From: Ephydatia muelleri
Taxonomy: Eukaryota > Porifera > Demospongiae > Spongillida > Spongillidae
DNA: 64,000 nucleotides
Assembly (NCBI GenBank): GCA_013339895.1
Contig: JABACO010000007.1
Location: forward strand, 3,426,701-3,490,700
Direction: 5' to 3'
The translations under genes and the position numbers were made by a program. Positions 20,982-31,960 of the stretch are shown here, piece by piece. The notes under the pieces were generated by a model. That model did not search any database, had not been told where the DNA came from, and worked only from the letters and a program-made list of their open reading frames with translations. Position 1 is the first letter of the stretch, and each line of letters begins with the position of its first letter.

Positions 20982-23900
20982 ATGGACTATGAGACGCTAA
21001 GTGAAGCTAAGGACACACCGGCCGTGGAAAGGGATGATGATTTAGTTGACCACGTCTATCTCTACCTAAGAGACAGCGCGTATCCAAAGCAGTGCTCACC
21101 ATCAATGAAACGACAGATTCGGTTAAGATCTAAGAAATTCGAGCTGCGAAATGGAGAGCTGTACTACAGATTAGGAGAACGCGATGTAAGTTGCTGGTAT
21201 TGCATGCAATCCGGTAGTATTATGCACGTGTACTCGCGAGCAAAACAGCTAGCGTAGTATTGTAGCGACCCTGCCAGAGAGGACCGAGAACGAGATGAAC
21301 TGGTGCATTAATTAGATTAGCGCACGTGTGTAGTTTGAAAAGTTGTCGTGTATCACATTGTCATTGAGTACACGCCACATTGGTCATTGAGTACACGCCA
21401 CAGTATGTAGGCTCTGGCTAATCTGGAGTTTAAGTCATAAAATATTGCTTATAGGTTGTGAGGTACATTCAGAACCAGACTGAACAGCATAAGATTGCTT
21501 TGGCTTGCCACGTGGATCCCACCTCTGGTCATGTCGGTGTGAAAAAGACGATTGCAAGAATTAAAGAAAGATCTACGTGGAAGGGATTAGTTGAAGACGT
21601 TAAGAATATTGTGAGCTACTAAGTATAATACTGAATGAGCTTCACCATTAAGTATTTTGTGATCCTTCAGGTTTCTACATGTGACCGGTGCCAGAAAATG
21701 AATTCAAAGCTTACCACTGCTACACCTGAGCTTCATCCTGTACCAGTGCAGTCTCCATGGTTCCACCTTGGAATGGACTTCATTGGCCCAATATCTCCTG
21801 TGTCCTCAAAAGGAAATCGTTTTATATTGACAATATCTGACTACTTCACAAAGTGGGTGGAAGCTGTGCCTTTGCCAACAAAAGAATCAAGTGGAGTTGC
21901 TCAGGCTCTTATGAGGGTATGATGACTTTCTTGAGTACATGTGTATGAGCAGAGTGTGATGGTACATGACTGTAGTAATATGAAAAAATTAAAAAATGAA
22001 GTACATATCATTCATACATCTTTCAGATCTTTCTTCGGATGGGATTTCCTACTTTGTTAACTACTGATCAGGGGGGAGAGTTCAGAAGTAGTCTTGATGA
22101 GGAAATGATGAAGAGATTAGAAATACGACACCACTTTACTACACCTTATCACCCACAGGTGCACACAATAAGTATTCAAAACCAATATCTCCTATTGGAA
22201 GTTTCTGTTCTGGACCAGCATTTTAGTTAGGCAGTACAACCTGAAGTACAACCTGATACAGGCTGTACAAAGTTGGCAGTGTTCATGAAGACAAGACTGC
22301 TAAATATAGGACTATTACATTTTCCCTTCTGATAAGACCTTGTTACCTTGCTTTTTACACCACCAATTGTCATTAGAACCTATATGCCACCAAAGATAAT
22401 GTATGTTTCTCCTGCAGAGTGTAAAGGTTTTGTTGATTTGTATATACCATGCATTGCAAACACTATTGCATATATATGCTACTATGTAATTTCTATTATT
22501 AATGTCATGCTATGTTATTTTATGACTGCTGTAGGCTAATGGATTGGACGAGAGATGGAACCAAACATTGAAGACAATGATTGTGAAGTATGCAGAATCA
22601 AAGAAAGAGCTTTGGGATGAATATGTGGATTCTTGTGTTTTTGCATGTAACACAAGTTCTCATGAGTCCTCACTTTTTTCTCCGTTTGAGGTTATGTTTG
22701 GTCGGAAGGCTGTAATCCCCATAGAATTGTCATATCTCAAACCTGGAAGTGAGCTACTGGGTGAATATTTGACGCTATCAGATCAAGTAAGTGTAAATCT
22801 AATTTTTGGTGACTTTAATTCAGTCAAGTAACATTTTATAGGCTGGAGCTATCAGTGAACTGAAGAAGCATCGATTGAGGATGCTTGAGATAGTTATTGA
22901 GAACATTTCAACAGCACAGGCTAAGCAGAAACTGACTTATGACAGGAAACATGCAAGACCTTGCGAGTTTCAGGTAAGGAAAAACATGTATGTTCCTGTA
23001 TATTAGTATCATTTTATCCTTGAAGGTTGGAGCCCTAGTTCTCAGAAAGGATTTCAGACGGAAAAAGCGTAAAGGCGGGAAAATGGATGATAAATGGCTT
23101 GGCCCACTCCTTGTATCAAGTGAACTTGGGAAAGGTTTTTATTCTCTTTCAGATTTCGATGGAAAGAGTATTAAAGTGAAAAGAATTAATGGAGCACACT
23201 TGAAACCATATAAAAGATCTTCGTCCGGGGAACCTTCACCATCCACCTCCACCACACCCCAATCCCCAAATCAGCTATCAGAGTCAGTTTTACCCCAGCC
23301 ATCATCTCCAATGCAAATGACTCCCTCAGCCAGCCCCAAGCAATCGATTGCTGCTGATACCTGTGACCTGATGAATAGGATTGATAGTTCTCTAACAAGT
23401 AGAGAATATAGAGCAGTTTTAAGTGACCAACTTCATTCTTCTCATCTCATGCGTATGTGCAGAACTGGAGCTCTTATGATGGCATACACAGCAGATGAAG
23501 ATGAAGACTTTGATGTAAGTGTAGTTGAAAAAGAATGCATACATCTACATGTAGTTTTATGTTCATTCATGATGTATACATTCTAGCTCTCTAGCCAACA
23601 ACCTTGAAAATGAAAGCTGATGAGTTTGCTATCAGTAAGGACTTAAATGTTGCATTGTGGGAGGACTTCTTGCATTACAACAAAAAAGTAACTCTGAAAG
23701 AAATCTATGGAGGAGATTTCTTAATCATAAATGAAGAACTTCACCGTCAGTTTGATGAATTTAAATGCAATGCAGTACCTGCCAACCATAGTATGGTTCC
23801 AGTCATGGAGATATTGGAGTATTATTGGTGTAAAGTCAGGTGTGAAGTGAGCATGAATACTGTACATCTCTATGGAAAATCATATGTGAAGATGACTGCA

Positions 23901-25011
23901 GTTGAATTAGATGATTTCTGCAAGTGGATACTTGACATGAGAAAAGAAGGTCAGCATCTTGTTGGTGTTGAATTGGCACACAAGATATAATAATTATGTA
24001 TATTTTTACAGGGATCCCTGAGCAAGTATGCTGTCAAGAAGTAAAAGAAAAAGGTATGCATCACATTAGAATGTTATTAGCAGAGTTTAATTTAAAACTG
24101 AGGGTGCATTCATCATCACTAAATCACCTTGTATTGTAGCATGCACAAGCTCAATCAAAGAAAGTACACAAATGTGCTTGAGAAGGCGGAAAGTTTTAAT
24201 CCCTGGCAAGGAAAAGAGCTTAAAAGGAGCGAAAATCAATCAAAAATGGGTTGAAGTAGGAAGCATTCGGCTCAATATGCAAGACAGAACAACTTTTCTT
24301 TTCAAAAAAGGGTGGTTGGATGATAGAATGGTAAATGCAGCCCAAACATTGTTGAAATTGCATTTTTCTACTCCAGGACTGCAGAACACTACACTTGGAT
24401 CAAATCTGAGTTTTGATGTAGTACAAAGGGATTTCGTCCAAATCCTGCATAACGGAACTAACCACTGGGTAACAATTTCTAACTTGGATGCCCAACCATC
24501 ACATTGCAACATTTATGACAGTAGCATGTTTCACTCCGTCTTTGACCATGCATCTGTTGCAGATCAGATATGCGCTCTAATGCATAGCAGTCAGCCTACG
24601 ATCACAGTTCATCATGCCAATGTAGACAAACAGATGAATGGGCATGACTGTGGTGTATATGCCATTGCTTTTGCCACAAGCCTGTGCTATGGTCAAGATG
24701 TGATGTCAATTCACTATGACAACCACAAGATGAGGCAGCATCTGGTTGAATGCCTCGAAGGTGCAAAGATGCTTCCATTTCCCAGTACATATGAAGAAAA
24801 AAGTATCAGATTTGTCAAATCAGAGACGATAGATCTATTCTGTCATTGCAGAGGACCAGATTCAGAATTAATGATTCAATGTGATGGATGTTCCGAGTGG
24901 TATCACGTGGAATGTGAGAGATCAATTCCGCAAAAGGCAGTAAAAGTAAAAAAACATGCGTGGTTCTGCAGAATTTGCAAGGAAAGGAAAAGGTTAATTC
25001 CAGCGAAATAA
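20982..25011 (+). CDS. Ginger-type transposase: integrase + GPY/F + Ulp1 peptidase + PHD finger (10 exons)
   Basis: Joining ten exons (20982-21185, 21455-21610, 21671-21916, 22027-22158, 22535-22786, 22842-22973, 23026-23514, 23595-23949, 24012-24053, 24140-25011) at GT-AG sites gives one open frame of 959 residues; seven introns are phase 0 and the last two phase 1. The integrase zinc finger has H87, H94, C124 and C127. The catalytic triad is D156, D216 and E252, spaced DD35E. A GPY/F segment starts at KWLGP (397-401). The Ulp1 domain has H778 (NHWV), D796 (YDS), Q834 and C840 (HDCG). The PHD finger at 904-949 has a C4HC3 pattern. No gag or RT is present, which points to a Ginger-class DNA transposon or a domesticated relative rather than an LTR element. 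It likely integrates DNA in the nucleus, with the PHD reading chromatin and Ulp1 processing SUMO-like conjugates (inference). The last six codons lie in receptor 3 sequence. Confidence 0.85.
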
Positions 25012-25857
25012 GTATTACGAATCATGTAGTTTTCTCGTCGGCTCACGGTGTTTCCGTAGTCGTGTGTCTACTGGCAGCCATCTTGGTGCTTCGTCTGAAG
25101 CTGTACAAAACGCTCGTCTACCGACTGGCTCTCTATCAAGTACTGTCTGCGCTGGCGATGGCATCGGTAGGCGCTTTGCAGGACATGCGGTTTATCAACT
25201 ATGACGAATCGTCTGACATCTACCGTCGAATATGTACTGCTATTGTATTTCTGGAGGTGTACACAGAATGGACGAAGCTACTCTTCACGACATGGGTGAC
25301 CTTTCATCTCTTCTGTTTTGCGGTATTCCACAAGAATATGAAGAAGCTTGAAGCGTTGTACGTTGTGACCTCGCTACTCGTGCCAGCGTTGATAGCTGCT
25401 CTACCTCTGGTCACCCAGACTTACGGGTCGAGATTTACTGGCTCTACATGTTACATTCAAGCGCTGAATGGGAGTGTTGCATCGATTGAAAGAATTGCTC
25501 TCGGGGATGGTCCCGCAATGTTTATACTGATAGCCGCATCCACAACCATGGTTGTCATGGTGATAAAACTGGCCAGTCAAGTTTATCGAACTAATCACCG
25601 ATGGCGACCAGTTTTCTAACGCACTAAAACAGCTCCTTCCATTAGCCAACTTTCCACTGCTGTTCTTCATCTTTGAAATACCGGTGTTCACTTTTCATGT
25701 CTATAGACAATGAAGGAATAGTAATTTACGTATGTGTCTCTCTCTGGAGTATGGCTTCGGGTGCAACAGTTATAATCCACATCTCTGTGGCCCGGATATG
25801 TGGCAGGAAACGCAAACCTATACCAAACCAAATAAACTTTTTGAACGTTGTCCGATA
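24992..25857 (+). pseudogene. Seven-transmembrane receptor 3 (start lost, frameshifted)
   Basis: The sequence matches receptor 1 from its second codon (GGTTAATTCCAG), but the ATG is replaced by the end of the Ginger-type gene, so no proper start exists. Helices 1 to 5 read well from about 25020 to 25590. A deletion of roughly 13-14 bases in the third intracellular loop (VYRTNHRWRPVF then stop at 25619) shifts the frame. The helix 6 segment (ALKQLLPLANFPLLFFIFEI) follows in another frame, and a further deletion before helix 7 shifts it again. The tail CGRKRKPIPNQINF ends at 25857. It is the most diverged of the four copies and is probably not functional. Confidence 0.8.
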
Positions 25858-26752
25858 GTTAGCATAGCATTTGTACGGCTTGCGATGGGTAAGCGTGTAT
25901 GATGTTGCGCATATAGCTGTTAGCCGGCCGTCACCTTTAGTATATAATTTGACACACCTGTGCTGTGTGCATGTGGATGAACCGGGCGGGAAGCCTTTTA
26001 CCTACAGCATGAGGAGAATGTCCATGCATGAAACTGTTTTTGTCACACCGCGGGGAGGAGAAAGTTCGTGACACAAGGGTAGAGAGGGAGAGGAATAGGA
26101 ATCAAGGGAGGGAAGGGGAGGGTAGGGGGGAGGGAGGGAGGGAGGGAGAGAGAGAGAGAGAGAGAGAGAATGAGTTTGAGGAGTGTACAAATATATTATC
26201 ATTATCACTGTATACATTGTGGCAGCGGTGGGCGTAAAACTGAATTAAGAGAATATATATGGTTTCACATATAGATCTGGTTTAATTTAGTAGCTATAGA
26301 CCTCGAAAACCTACAGTATCTAGAATGACTGATCAGATTCTGAATTTTGTATCTTCAGTATAGTGCGGCTACCAGGTTTAGGGCCCAAAGACTGAATTGT
26401 TCCTTGGGCCTTTGACAGTGATTGGCTTATACTGAGGTCTGATACACACGTGATGAGCCAATCTGGGCCAATTTTATCACGATGGCTGGGGTCGGGGAGA
26501 CACATGTAAATGTCACATGCATGCGTCGCCATCAGAGTTGACATCGCCGTGCAGTGCAGATAGAATTTGCAATTGATATAGAGAGCCAATCGTTAGATGT
26601 AACTGTAAATCACCTGCTGTATGTGGGTGGGGTATGCGGCAATATGTACATGTATTTTCTAGTGTGATGAGCACTGACAAGGTAGCATTGGTTGGCTGCA
26701 GAGAATTTAGTCTTAATTAAAACACCTCCGCGGACGTGTCAGTTAAGCCACT
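25858..26752 (+). repeat. Receptor unit C 3' flank
   Basis: From about 26028 this matches unit A 2240-2990, including ACACCGCGGGGAGGAGAAAG, the GA tract (26070-26172), the same downstream sequence, and the end CACCTCCGCGGACGTGTCAG. It supplies the empty site for the 5.1 kb element. The next unit starts at 26729 but is cut off after 22 bases by Ginger-B sequence. Confidence 0.8.
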
Positions 26753-26876
26753 TGGAATATTACATGGTGTTAAATTACATCATCTGCGGACTATAATAAT
26801 CAAAAAGTACTTAGTACCAACAATAATATGTACACATTGTATTCTTACATGATCGATCATAGACTACTGGCCTTGT

Positions 26877-28490
26877 AGAGAAATTTGACCAAACAATACA
26901 AGCAATGCTGACGAAGTGTACTAGCATCAAGGAAGACAATTGGGATGAGTTTATTGACACATGCTTTTTTGCATACAATGCATCTAAACATGAATCTACC
27001 TTATTCAGTCCTTTTGAGTTAATATTTGGACGAAAAGCCATGCTTCCAATAGAAGTGGACAATTTGAAAAAAGAACCTCAAGATTTGAACAATTGATTCC
27101 AAAATAGGATAAGTAATGCCTCTAACAGAGATCATTTCAACATGAAGCATTTAGAACTTGTAAAAAAGGCAAAGGAAAATATCATAGCAGCCCAAGCCAG
27201 GCAAAAGGTGCAATATGACAGGAAGCATTCAAGATTACAATCCTATTCAATTGGTTCAAAATGTTTCGTTGAAAGACTTTACTAGGCGGAAAAGAAAATG
27301 GGGAAAGTTGGACACCAAATATAAGAGTCCATTTGTGATCCAGAAAAATCTAGGAAAATGATTGTACACCATATCATCCATCAATGACCCTTCCATTGTG
27401 TACAAGCAGGTGACAGGTGCACATTTGAAACGCTACTTAACACTACCAACGTCTCTCTTAAAGAAACTGGCCACTATCACACCAGAAGAGCATTGTTTAT
27501 CAAAAGCAAATAGATCAGGTGGTCTTACCTGGCATTGCTTCTTGTGGTATTTTGCATTTGCAGGAATATGGTTACTAATCTGAAGAAGAGCCTAAGTCCA
27601 TCAAGCTATGTGTCAAGTATAAGGATTCCATTTTCTCTTGCCAGTGCTCTTCACAGATACCACAGCAACATACTTCAACACAGCAGTCATATGGCAGTAC
27701 AAGCATTGCTAGTACTAATGGTGAACTGGAGGCTGAATACAAATCAAAAGAAAACCAACTGCCCTTGCAACAATGTTGCAAAATTGAGGAATCAGTTACA
27801 TCAGACAAGTTTAAACAATGCAATTCGTTGGATGAGAATACTGAGAAGAATTTGCAAGACAACACCATTCTGTCATTCTGTACAGCAAAGGTTGTTGTGG
27901 ATCAGCAAGGAGTTGTTCATGTAATGCTTCTCACATTCCCTGTAGTAGTGCATATAATCCACCTATAATCAGTTGCTCAGCTGTGAAGAAGTTGGAAGTT
28001 GTTGTGCAGACTGAAAAGTCTTCAACACCTCCAAATACTTGGTTCATATGCAGTGGAATTACATGTACACTTTTCAAATCTGATGAGTTAGATATCACAG
28101 AGGGCAAGTGGCTTACAGACAACATCATTTCTGCGTATCAAAGGATTAAAAAAACAGTTCCTCTTATTATGTGTGTGTGTGTGTGTGTGTTGCAAGACTG
28201 CATTAAAATTTCAGCATATGGCTTTTATCCAGAAGTAACTGAATTTGTTCAAGTTATTAATATCAATTGTTGCCACTGTGTTGCTATTTTTACATTTGGA
28301 GTTAGTGCTGGATGCATTCAGTGGTTGGACTGCATGCATTCATCTGCATCAGATGAAAGCAAGGAGTTGATAGCAGATATGATGCAATGCCGCATGCAAA
28401 TCTGAACTTGTTATTTAAATAATGAATGTGCAACGTCAGAGAGGATCATCAGATTGTGGTGTTTTTGGATTGGCCTTAATAATAATGTAA
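26877..28490 (+). pseudogene. Ginger-B integrase-Ulp1 protein remnant
   Basis: At 26870-27095 it reads GLVEKFDQTIQAML then FFAYNASKHESTLFSPFELIFGRKAMLP, matching the last catalytic exon and following part of the Ginger-type gene (GLDERWNQTLKTMI; FACNTSSHESSLFSPFEVMFGRKAVIP). A frameshifted GPY/F region follows to 27430. The peptidase part spans about 27983-28490: FKSDELDITEGKWLTDNIISAYQRIKK, then NINCCHCVAI (the catalytic His box) and RQRGSSDCGVFGLAL (the catalytic Cys box at about 28430-28475). Stops and a GT microsatellite (28160-28190) break the frame. It is a relative of the gene at 20982, not a recent copy. Confidence 0.7.
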
Positions 28491-28963
28491 GTTTGTTTTG
28501 GTTTAGACCAAGTCAGCATGTTCTTTGAATAAAAAAAAGGCGAAACCACTAGTTGAAGTCAATTGTAAGACAAGAAATTACACCATTTCCTACTTTATGA
28601 AAGCAGGACAAAAGATGCACTATACTACAAAGTGAAATTGTCCCTGATACTGTGTATATTTGTTGCCCAGCAATAAATCACAAATGATTCAATGTTCATC
28701 CTGTACCATGCATTGCCACATGTTGCCCGTTTCAGTAAAGTCACAGAAATGGCTTTGTTTTCAGTGTGAAACTTTAGCTTCTTTGAATTGAGTCAATGGC
28801 ATCTCACTTTGCATTTTCTATGTTATGTGCACATCATTTGCATCAAAACTTCGAAGCACTGCTGAAAGAATATATATTGCATGTGGTATAAGGCAATGGG
28901 CCAGCCTGCTACCACAGGACCACTTAGAGGTCTTAAGGGGACAGTCGGTAGGACCAGTTGTCG

Positions 28964-29730
28964 CATAGGCGTCCGCTCGATGGGGCAAGGGGGGGCATTT
29001 GCCCCCCCCCCCTGCGTACCCCAGCTTATTAATATTCATGATTACTCAAATATTATAACTACAGCTCGTGGTGATAACCGCAGCTTTGCGCACGTGTTTA
29101 TACGGTTCAGAGAGAATGGATAGATTCGTGAAAAAGGTCAAACTCACCAGTGATGCACCATCCACAACAGCAGTATGCAACTCCCCGTCAGATGCTACAT
29201 TACAAAGCAGCGCTAGGCAGGTAGCCGACTATGAAGGATCACCCCTTGTCATAGTCCTAGACTCTGACTGCGAAGTAAACGAAGCAGCCATATGCATACA
29301 ATCATCTGCTATGCCCACCATTCAGTCACGAGCCGATTTTGAACCTGGCGTTTCTTTTTCGCAATCGCACACAGCCAAAACGTGGCTACGTTCTACCATG
29401 ACTGAAGACCGGCTTAATGGACTTTGCATGATCAGTGTTCACAGGGAGAAGATTAGCACTTCCAAACAACAATTTATTGAAAGAGTGGTTACAGTTTCTA
29501 TTTCAAGAATAGTATGCTAATTAACGTTTTGCTGTCTTTGAATCGTGCATCTGTTTTCGTGACTTTTCGCGCATAAATACATTTGTACACATAAAGCTTT
29601 CTGCGCTTCGAATTCGTGCGGGAGGGGCACTCCCCCTCCCGCACCCCCCCCCCCCCCCCCCCGGGTTTGGTTCTTGTCTTCATTGCCCCCCCCCCCCCCC
29701 CCCCTGAAAATAAATGAGCGGACGCCTATG
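28964..29730 (+). mobile_element. hAT deletion derivative
   Basis: The ends CATAGGCGTCCGCTC and GAGCGGACGCCTATG are inverted repeats. The duplication GTTGTCG flanks both sides (28957-28963, 29731-29737); allowing one mismatch it is the 8 bp expected of hAT elements. The reversed Ginger-B fragment at about 11826-11840 keeps the empty site (GGACCAGTTGTCGTAG on its minus strand). Long C runs near both ends resemble the small hAT at 20514. Confidence 0.85.
29116..29520 (+). CDS. Internally deleted hAT transposase ORF
   Basis: A 134-residue ORF that joins a hAT-like N-terminus (MDRFVKKVKLTSDAPSTT) to a C-terminal piece with KTWLRSTMTEDRLNGLCMIS, the conserved end of the hAT dimerisation domain; the hAT at 59702-59944 has KTWLRSTMHQSRLN at the same place. 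The whole RNase H-like catalytic core is missing, so it cannot transpose DNA. It might still make a short protein able to dimerise with full-length transposase (inference). The start is the ATG closest to the conserved N-terminal motif. Confidence 0.55.
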   Translation: MDRFVKKVKLTSDAPSTTAVCNSPSDATLQSSARQVADYEGSPLVIVLDSDCEVNEAAICIQSSAMPTIQSRADFEPGVSFSQSHTAKTWLRSTMTEDRLNGLCMISVHREKISTSKQQFIERVVTVSISRIVC

Positions 29731-29749
29731 GTTGTCGTAGCCATCTATT

Positions 29750-29947
29750 GTCCGTGGGACCAATTTTGGTCGCCATAAAGGGTCCGGGCTAATGCGGACC
29801 ACTTATTGTCACTTAGGACCAGATATTGCATTCTAAAGTGGTCCGGGCGGGCCGTTTATGGCCACCATAGCTGGTCCTAGGACCAGCTATGGTGGCCATA
29901 AACGGCCCGCCCGGACCAGTTATTGCTGCGGACCATTTATTGCGTGA
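29750..29947 (+). repeat. GGACCA-motif cluster at the Ginger-B 3' end
   Basis: Repeated short motifs of the form GGACCAnnTATTG or its complement (GGACCACTTATTG, GGACCAGATATTG, GGACCAGTTATTG, GGACCATTTATTG) lie 15-30 bp apart, in both orientations. The reversed copy at 11710-11900 shows the same cluster. Clusters like this near transposon ends are often transposase binding sites. Confidence 0.6.
29839..29918. repeat. Perfect 80-bp palindrome
   Basis: Two 40-base arms meet at 29878/29879 (GGTCCT|AGGACC) with no loop and no mismatch. The arms contain the GGTCCGGGCGG and ATGGCCACCATAG blocks. A perfect palindrome of this length can extrude as a cruciform and is unstable to copy, so it is either very young or an element terminus. 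Confidence 0.95.
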
Positions 29948-31858
29948 CACTGTAAATTGAGCCGATGTGCTTTTCCTTGCGCATACGCAGTATGGGATTA
30001 GTAAGTGGTTGTTTTATAGCTAGCATCGATAGGATTTTGCATTACTGTAACGGGCTTTGCATAAACTGCCTCCTTTAGATGTTAGTTTTATAATGAGCTT
30101 ATTGTACGCCATATCTGTCAATACCGTAATTCGGTTTATTCAATCTAATTACAAAACCTATTGTCACGGACGAAACAGCCGTGACAACGTGCATGCATTG
30201 TGTTTTCTAAATAATGTGCACCATTGATCGAGCAACACTGAAGCATCCTGAAAGCAGCTTCAACTGCGTGATAGCTGTAGTCTGTTGTATCTGCTGTGTA
30301 TTAATTGTCTCCAAACTTTCTACAGGAAATATATTCACACCATTCACACAGTGTTGCACTACTATCGTATACTTATGTCTGGCTGCAAATTAGCATTGCT
30401 TTGAGGTTAGTGTCCCTCTCACACGTTTTGTGCCAATGCACCCACACACACTACACATGCATATGCTTGCATGTGCACTTGAATGTCTAATGAAATATCA
30501 ATTTTGAAAAAGAAACCTCAGCATTTGCTTTGCCGTCCCACAAGTATTGTGCCAGTAGAGAGAGACACACACATGCACACACACATGTGCACATGCACAC
30601 ACACAAACACACACACACACGCACACATGCACACACAAACACACACACATGGTCATGTACACTAATGACTGATGCAAATCTTCAATAATACACAAATTAC
30701 ACATGACTGTAAACACAATTTCTATGTACACATGTACATGAAGTGATGATTGATACTAATATCATGCATACTTCTCTATTTTGCAGTTGGGACACTGCAT
30801 CTATTGAGAGCAGTTTAGCTTGTGCAGCTAGCAATACATACAGTGTCAAGTATCCACCATGCACTCCTACCAATCGACCTATATAGACCATGTGGTGCCT
30901 GATGAGCTACACCTGTTCCTGGAGATCCTCATTGAAAGTTTAATATCAGATGCAGTTGAATTGGACATCACAGAAAAATGAAAGCAGGCAGACCTCTTTC
31001 AGGGTGCAACATTAAATAAGGGGCAGGCTGGAATATAAAAGAGAAATCACAAGAGCTTGACTGGACGGACGTCTCTTGGAGATGCACAACAACAAAAATA
31101 TCTATCATTACTGCCAGCACAATTTTCTAGTGTCCTTCATATACATGTATATGAAGTGATTCTTGATCTGATTAATTTAATGGGAAGCCCACAATAATTG
31201 ATTTCAATAGTTAAACACGCTTTTTCACAACAAACATGTATAGGCGTTCAAAAAAAGATTTTTTCACTTTAATTTCTTTTACCTTGGAGAATGCTTTGCA
31301 CCTTGTCCATGTGACAGAATTCTTCATTTTGATAGGGAACTCAACTGCACACCCATCACCGTTTTGATCATACTTGACATACCATTCATCTGTGAAGTAT
31401 CTCTCATCAAAATTATCACGACCATACTCCACATGTGTCACACCATGACGCGGTCATGGGTTTGACATGGTTGGTCAGGGTAGAAGCCCGAAGGGTGCCG
31501 CCTGCCATTGATGTATGACAGGAAAATCAGTGTACAGGTACAAACAGTGCACAAGAGGAGTGGTGGGTGGGTCAGCAAAGTTCAGGTCGTCGATAGCTGG
31601 CTATGAGACTGAATGGTTGCTTTCCCAATAACACCATTATTAATATATAAAGCAATACAATACCTGGAACCAGACGAAGGAACAATCTAATTTGGGATAG
31701 TATGTTTAGAGGGGGGAGTTGCAGACAGGCAGGCAGGCTAGACCTACTTTAACCGTAGACAAAGTCCCCTTTCAATGCCCCTATATGCTTTTCCATGCTA
31801 CATCTAATTATAAGCAGGGGTTAGGTGCACAACCATTCGGCCTTCATCAAAACATTAA
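29948..31858. other. No gene recognised; CA microsatellite at 30560-30655
   Basis: About 1.9 kb without a convincing gene. It includes an ACACAC/GCACAC tract with interruptions (30560-30655). A minus-strand ORF at 31211-31441 (76 residues) has no recognisable motif. Confidence 0.5.
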
Positions 31859-31960
31859 TCTATAATCGACGAGCGCCCGGTTAACCTGGCAATTGACAGG
31901 TTAACCTGTCAACTTTCACTAAGATTACCTATAACGATTACCTCATGCAAAGGGCTAAAA

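Larger units (their letters stand above)
26754..29947 (+). mobile_element. Ginger-B element, copy 1
   Basis: A decayed element encoding integrase and Ulp1 parts, interrupted by a hAT insertion at 28964-29730. Its first 2.0 kb matches copy 2 (47567-48790), and its 3' part matches the reversed fragment at 11706-12606. The 3' end is a block of GGACCA-type motifs that includes a perfect palindrome (29839-29918). The 5' end seems truncated: it begins in an intron just before the exon with the catalytic Glu. No terminal inverted repeat or target duplication was found. Confidence 0.65.

Noticed and set aside
20982-23586. Interpretation of the integrase exons as a plain Ty3/gypsy retrotransposon
   Set aside because: The coding region is split by spliceosomal introns, has no RT, RNase H or gag around it and continues in frame into Ulp1 and PHD domains.
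31211-31441. 76-residue minus-strand ORF (MTHVEYGRDNFDERYF...)
   Set aside because: Composition looks protein-like, but no motif, homologue in the window or splice context supports it.
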